From: JAYQPD01 sp046050105
GTDB lineage: Bacteria > Patescibacteriota > Minisyncoccia > Phycocordibacterales > UBA918
Assembly: GCA_046050105.1 (NCBI GenBank)
Contig: JBJOQE010000050.1
Coordinates: 1-16,283, forward strand
Length of the DNA: 16,283 nucleotides
Direction: 5' to 3'
Shown here: in pieces, positions 13,237-16,283 of the stretch
How positions within the stretch are numbered: the stretch's first letter is position 1
Layout: each line of letters starts with the position of its first letter
Notes under the pieces: generated by a model
The model's input: the letters and a program-made list of their open reading frames with translations, nothing else
What the model was told of the DNA's origin: nothing
The model's database searches: none
Position numbers and translations under genes: made by a program

Positions 13237-14652
13237 CTATGTCTTGAGCGTTTTATATGCCAATAGTGCAGCCTCTCTACTCTCTTTTAAATCGACGTGC
13301 GGATTTGGATAGGTTTCGCCGAGAGTGACACCAGCAGATGCCAAAGCAATAGGGCCAGCGGCCCACGGTGCAAATAGGTCGGGCACCCCGAGCTTTGCAA
13401 GTTCTGGTACCCACGTCTTGATGTACGTACCCTCTGCATCAAACTTTTCTGCTTGGGTGACCGGATTAAAAATACGGAAAAAAGGCGCCGCGTCCATTCC
13501 GCAGCCGGCCACCCATTGCCACGAGACGGGGTTGCTTGCTGGGTCGGCATCCAGAAGCGTGTCCCAAAACCAGGCCTCACCCTCCTGCCACGAAATATTG
13601 AGATTTTTAATGAGATAGCTTGCCACCACCATGCGCACGCGGTTGTGCATCCATCCTGTATGCCACAGCTGTCGCATGCCTGCATCGACAATGGGTACTC
13701 CTGTTTCCCCTTTTTGCCATGCACGGAGGAACGTTTTATTTTGCTGCCAGGGGTACCGTGCAAACTCCTCTTTCATGGGTGTGGTAACCACATTTTTTTC
13801 TGCTACAAGTAGGTGGTACGAAAACTCACGCCAGCAGAGCTCTGAAAGAAAGTGCCACGCTCCTTCGCTTGCACCTTTGTGGGTAGTTATAAACTCTTGT
13901 GTTCTGTGCCATACCCGAATTGGTGAGATTTGCCCAAAGCGGAGATAGGGTGAGAGTCGTGAAGTATGTTCGCGGCTTGGAATATCGCGCGCCGCTTTAT
14001 AGACCGCGCTTGATTCCTCGAGAAACTCTGTGAGACGTGCATGTGCTCCTGCTTCAGTGGGTTCTGGCCAGTGCTCCTTAAAACCTTTGTCCCAAGAAAT
14101 GATGGGGAGTAGGTTGAGGTTGGACACACCAAGGAGTGACTGACTCTTTTTGAATGTCACCTTCGGCTGTGCGTGTGCCTCCCGTTTTGGAAGTGCATAG
14201 ACGGCGTTCTTAAACGGGGTGAACACTTTAAAGTGTGTGCCGCTTTTGTTCTGCACCAATTCGGGTGCATGGAGAAGTCCACCATCATGAGTATGGAGTG
14301 GTACATGAAGTGTTTCGCACAAAGCTGCGAGTGCAGCATCAGACGCTCTTCCGTGCACATCGTACCTGCGGTTTATATGCACCTCAGTAATGCCGTGCTC
14401 TCTTATGAAAGCGGCAACCTCTAATGCGGGGTCACCTGAAAGTATGTGAAGCACACCTCCCTGCTCTTCAAGTGATGCAGAGAGTGAGGTGAGCGCATGA
14501 TGGAGCCACCACTTGGACGCCGCGCCCAACGGGCGCGATGGGGTTGTGTCGTGCATATATGCACAGAGAAGTGGCGCATGCCTTGCACTTGCTGCTACAA
14601 GCGCTGGGTTATCATCGAGTCGCAGATCTTCACGGAAGAGGACGAGTTTCAT
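13237..14652 (-). CDS. phrB: Deoxyribodipyrimidine photolyase (class I CPD type)
   Basis: The enzyme repairs UV-made cyclobutane pyrimidine dimers in DNA using light and FAD. It has 471 residues, normal for class I. The N-terminal alpha/beta antenna domain starts MKLVLFREDLRLDDNPAL. The FAD domain has TSRLSPYLRFGQIS (230-243), ELCWREFSYHLL (271-282), MHNRVRMVVASYL (335-347) and DADPASNPVSWQWVAGCGMDAAPFFRIFNP split over 368-397. Trp residues at 302, 355-363 and 378/380 fit the electron-transfer triad. The ATG at 14652 is preferred over one two codons upstream: TACAAT ends 6 bases before it, and homologues start at MKLV. A cryptochrome role cannot be excluded but is less likely. Confidence 0.95.
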   Translation of the reverse strand: MKLVLFREDLRLDDNPALVAASARHAPLLCAYMHDTTPSRPLGAASKWWLHHALTSLSASLEEQGGVLHILSGDPALEVAAFIREHGITEVHINRRYDVHGRASDAALAALCETLHVPLHTHDGGLLHAPELVQNKSGTHFKVFTPFKNAVYALPKREAHAQPKVTFKKSQSLLGVSNLNLLPIISWDKGFKEHWPEPTEAGAHARLTEFLEESSAVYKAARDIPSREHTSRLSPYLRFGQISPIRVWHRTQEFITTHKGASEGAWHFLSELCWREFSYHLLVAEKNVVTTPMKEEFARYPWQQNKTFLRAWQKGETGVPIVDAGMRQLWHTGWMHNRVRMVVASYLIKNLNISWQEGEAWFWDTLLDADPASNPVSWQWVAGCGMDAAPFFRIFNPVTQAEKFDAEGTYIKTWVPELAKLGVPDLFAPWAAGPIALASAGVTLGETYPNPHVDLKESREAALLAYKTLKT

Positions 14653-14658
14653 GCGCAT

Positions 14659-14664
14659 ATTGTA
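14659..14664 (-). promoter_or_regulatory. -10 box of the photolyase gene
   Basis: TACAAT on the - strand ends 6 bases before the ATG at 14652. Its upstream region merges with the rpsT terminator, whose T-tract ends 12 bases above it, so no typical -35 box is possible. Confidence 0.5.
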
Positions 14665-14676
14665 CGTGAAGCTACG

Positions 14677-14716
14677 AAAAACGCCCGCTTCGACAAATGT
14701 CGAAGCGGGCGTTTTT
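14677..14716 (-). terminator. 18-bp perfect-stem terminator of rpsT
   Basis: The arms 14677-14694 and 14699-14716 are exact complements of 18 bp around the tetraloop aaat, with a T5 tail on the - strand. It lies 13 bases past the rpsT stop and directly upstream of the photolyase promoter. Confidence 0.88.
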
Positions 14717-14729
14717 CCAAACTTGCTGC

Positions 14730-14990
14730 TTACTTCTTTCCGAGAGCCTGTGCGATGCGTGACTTGGTGCGAGAAGCAGTGTTCTTCTTGATAACACCGC
14801 GCTTTGCTGCCTTGTCGATAGCCTGGTAGACCTCTGGCATCATCTTCGCTGCTTCATCCTTCTTGCCGGCGACGATGAGCTTGCGCACCTTCTTGGTGGT
14901 GTCCTGAAGCGCATTGTTGCGACGAAGGTTGTATACACGCTTACGCTTTGACGCGCGGAGCGCTTTCTTCGCTGATGTGGTAATTGGCAT
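14730..14990 (-). CDS. rpsT: Ribosomal protein bS20
   Basis: The 86-residue basic protein has the S20 layout: MPITTSAKKALRAS at the start, RKRVYNLRRNN, an Ala/Lys-rich helical middle with AIDKAAKRGVIKKNTASRTKSRI, and a Lys-rich end. It binds 16S rRNA in the small subunit. The usual length is 85-90. A good promoter (TTGCCT, 17 bases, TATAGT) ends 9 bases before the ATG, and the gene is monocistronic with its own terminator. It is divergent from ruvA. Confidence 0.95.
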   Translation of the reverse strand: MPITTSAKKALRASKRKRVYNLRRNNALQDTTKKVRKLIVAGKKDEAAKMMPEVYQAIDKAAKRGVIKKNTASRTKSRIAQALGKK

Positions 14991-14999
14991 AGTGCGGCT

Positions 15000-15028
15000 A
15001 CTATACGGTATAAAACAGTTCGAGGCAA
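15000..15028 (-). promoter_or_regulatory. rpsT promoter
   Basis: On the - strand, TTGCCT (15028-15023), a 17-base spacer and TATAGT (15005-15000) precede the rpsT ATG by 9 bases. Transcription should start within a base or two of the start codon. Confidence 0.6.
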
Positions 15029-15075
15029 GTGGTTTTCTCCCTTTGTGGCAATTAGCGTCTTCCCCCGTTCGTTTG

Positions 15076-15081
15076 TATCAT
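15076..15081 (+). promoter_or_regulatory. ruvA -10 box
   Basis: TATCAT is followed by exactly six G residues and then the ruvA ATG at 15088. The G-run could in principle pair weakly with the anti-Shine-Dalgarno, but the hexamer and spacing match the leaderless pattern seen at zwf. Confidence 0.5.
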
Positions 15082-15087
15082 GGGGGG

Positions 15088-15657
15088 ATGATACGGCATA
15101 TTCGCGGCACACTTATATCGTCTGAAACTGGTTCAGTCATCATCGAAGCGGGCGGTCTTGGATATGAGGTGCGACTTGCCACAAACGCAGCGGTGGTGGC
15201 CCACATAGGAAGCGAAGTCATGCTCCACACCTACCACGTGGTGCGCGAAGATACCGAAGAACTCTATGGCTTTGTGACCCTTAAAGAGCGCGACATGTTT
15301 GAGCTTCTTATTGGCCTTTCAGGTATTGGGCCCAAGTCGGCCATCGGCATCCTCTCGCAGGCAGATGTGCGTCTCCTTGAGGAAGCAGCTTCACGCGGCG
15401 ACGCTACATACCTCTCAAAACTCTCAGGTATCGGCAAAAAGAGCGCTGAGAAAATTGTTCTGGGACTGAAAGATAAAGTCACTCCAAGTGCTGGCCCGCA
15501 AGCCTCAAGTGAAGATAACGACCTCATCGACGCACTCTTAGCACTTGGCTATACGAACGAAGAAGCACTTCGCGTCATGCGTGATATGCCCCTTGGGGTG
15601 ACCTCCACTAAAGACCGCATCAAGGAAGCTCTCAAGATGCTGGGGACCAAGGGGTAG
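15088..15657 (+). CDS. ruvA: Holliday junction branch migration protein RuvA
   Basis: RuvA binds four-way junctions as a tetramer and loads the RuvB motor for branch migration in recombination repair. The 189-residue product has all three domains: an OB fold (MIRHIRGTLI to LYGFVTLKERDMF), two helix-hairpin-helix motifs (LSGIGPKSAIGIL at 77-89, LSGIGKKSAEKIV at 112-124), and a C-terminal three-helix domain that contacts RuvB (LIDALLALGYTNEEAL, 146-161). Length is slightly below the usual ~200 because the linker near 130-143 is short. The open frame extends upstream to 14914, but homologues start at MIR. ruvB and ruvC are not in the window; the next gene is a Mur ligase. Confidence 0.95.
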   Translation: MIRHIRGTLISSETGSVIIEAGGLGYEVRLATNAAVVAHIGSEVMLHTYHVVREDTEELYGFVTLKERDMFELLIGLSGIGPKSAIGILSQADVRLLEEAASRGDATYLSKLSGIGKKSAEKIVLGLKDKVTPSAGPQASSEDNDLIDALLALGYTNEEALRVMRDMPLGVTSTKDRIKEALKMLGTKG

Positions 15658-15716
15658 CACACGCCCGGAGAAAACGCTCTTAGCGTACCTCGTTTTTTAT
15701 TTAGTGAGCGGTACGA

Positions 15717-15722
15717 TATACT
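15717..15722 (+). promoter_or_regulatory. Candidate -10 box of the Mur ligase gene
   Basis: TATACT lies 21 bases before the ATG at 15744, which would give a leader of about 15 bases. The leader holds only a weak GGTG near the start codon. A short hairpin (acgct/agcgt, 15673-15685) with a T-rich stretch from 15692 lies between ruvA and this box and may be a weak terminator. Confidence 0.4.
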
Positions 15723-15743
15723 CGATATATCAAGCACTGGTGT

Positions 15744-16283
15744 ATGAGTACGCTTCTCTATTATCTTCGAAAACTCATTCCTCGCCCTCTTTTTGCGCTC
15801 GTGCGGCCACTCTATCACTACCTTATGACCACGCTTGGGGCGGTGTGGTACCGCTTCCCGTCGCGACACATTACGGTTATCGGCGTCACGGGCACCAAAG
15901 GTAAGTCGACCGTCACTGAACTTATAAACGCGCTCTTTGAAGCCGACGGCCGACGCACTGCTGTTGCAGGCACTATTCGTTTCAAAGTGGGTGAAGCAAC
16001 CGAACCCAACCTCCACAAAATGACGATGCCCGGGCGCTTCTTTATGCAGCGCTTCTTGCGCCGTGCGGTAGATGCTGGCTGCTCAGTGGTGATTCTCGAA
16101 ATGACCTCTGAAGGGGCCAAGCAATATCGCCATAAGTGGATTGACCTCGATGCTCTCGTCTTCACCAACATCACTCCCGAACATATTGAGTCGCACGGCT
16201 CATTTGAGAAATATATTGCTGCAAAATTTGAACTTGCAAAGTCGCTTGAACGCTCGAAGAAACGCCCGCGCCGCGCTGTGGCC
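15744..16283 (+). CDS. Mur ligase, MurE-like (UDP-N-acetylmuramyl-peptide synthetase), C-terminus cut by window edge
   Basis: The first 180 codons are present and the frame is open at the right edge. VIGVTGTKGKST (45-56) is the ATP-binding P-loop of the Mur ligase family, and TNITPEHIESHGSFEKY corresponds to the MurE segment that reads like TNIxxDHLDYHG. The enzyme would add an amino acid, commonly diaminopimelate or lysine, to the cytoplasmic peptidoglycan precursor. Instead of the usual MurE UDP-binding N-terminal domain there is a short basic and hydrophobic stretch (residues 1-40, RKLIPRPLFALVRPLYHYL) that could lie along the membrane. The missing domain means the exact substrate is uncertain; MurT- or FolC-like ligases are less likely alternatives. 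Confidence 0.85.
   Translation, partial: MSTLLYYLRKLIPRPLFALVRPLYHYLMTTLGAVWYRFPSRHITVIGVTGTKGKSTVTELINALFEADGRRTAVAGTIRFKVGEATEPNLHKMTMPGRFFMQRFLRRAVDAGCSVVILEMTSEGAKQYRHKWIDLDALVFTNITPEHIESHGSFEKYIAAKFELAKSLERSKKRPRRAVA

Noticed and set aside
14914..15087. Longer N-terminus for RuvA
   Set aside because: RuvA families begin with MI-hydrophobic-G right at 15088; the extension is antisense to rpsT and its promoter.

Overview
The window reads as a piece of a small bacterial genome, most likely from the Candidate Phyla Radiation (Patescibacteria, Parcubacteria-like). This is an inference from gene content and style. Genes are short and tightly packed, and almost none has a Shine-Dalgarno site. 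Small three-helix membrane proteins, a Mur ligase with an unusual N-terminal extension, and perfect long-stem terminators are mixed with restriction-modification genes. No rRNA, tRNA, CRISPR array or transposase was found.

Layout, left to right. (1) 1-2822 is an accessory, rather AT-rich segment. It holds a ParB-domain DNA methyltransferase cut by the left edge (-), a small membrane protein (-), and an uncharacterised protein with a HEPN-type RNxxxH motif (+). A 477-base stretch without a convincing gene follows, rich in stem-loops and bounded by a 9-bp direct repeat. (2) 2823-5845 is a compact operon zwf-gnd-pgl (-), the complete oxidative pentose phosphate branch from glucose 6-phosphate to ribulose 5-phosphate. 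(3) 6048-6864 holds a small membrane protein (+) and a VOC/PhnB-like protein (-), convergent on a 19-bp-stem terminator. (4) 6948-11152 is a second defence-type segment, with a RhuM-Fic/Doc fusion and a 1050-residue single-chain restriction-modification enzyme, both on the - strand. A palindrome-rich region lies upstream of the latter. (5) 11375-16283 is housekeeping or maintenance: a membrane-anchored NAPE-PLD/RomA-like metallo-hydrolase (+), a DUF1993 protein (-), a photolyase with a small DUF5872-like gene behind it (-), ribosomal protein S20 (-), RuvA (+), and the start of a MurE-like ligase (+) running off the right edge.

The most general signal is in the promoters. For eight genes that probably begin transcription units, a TAnnnT -10 hexamer ends only 6-9 bases before the start codon; a ninth has GATAGT at 8 bases. 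Transcription would then begin at or next to the start codon, so these mRNAs should be leaderless. The pattern also settles several start codons (membrane protein at 1705, zwf, hydrolase, DUF1993, photolyase). Genes inside operons start 1-4 bases after the previous stop without a visible Shine-Dalgarno site, which suggests coupling to the upstream gene.

The other points of interest are the HEPN-like protein, the altered DPIY motif in the methyltransferase, the operator-like palindromes and orphan terminator between the restriction enzyme and the hydrolase, and the structured non-coding element at 2349-2818.
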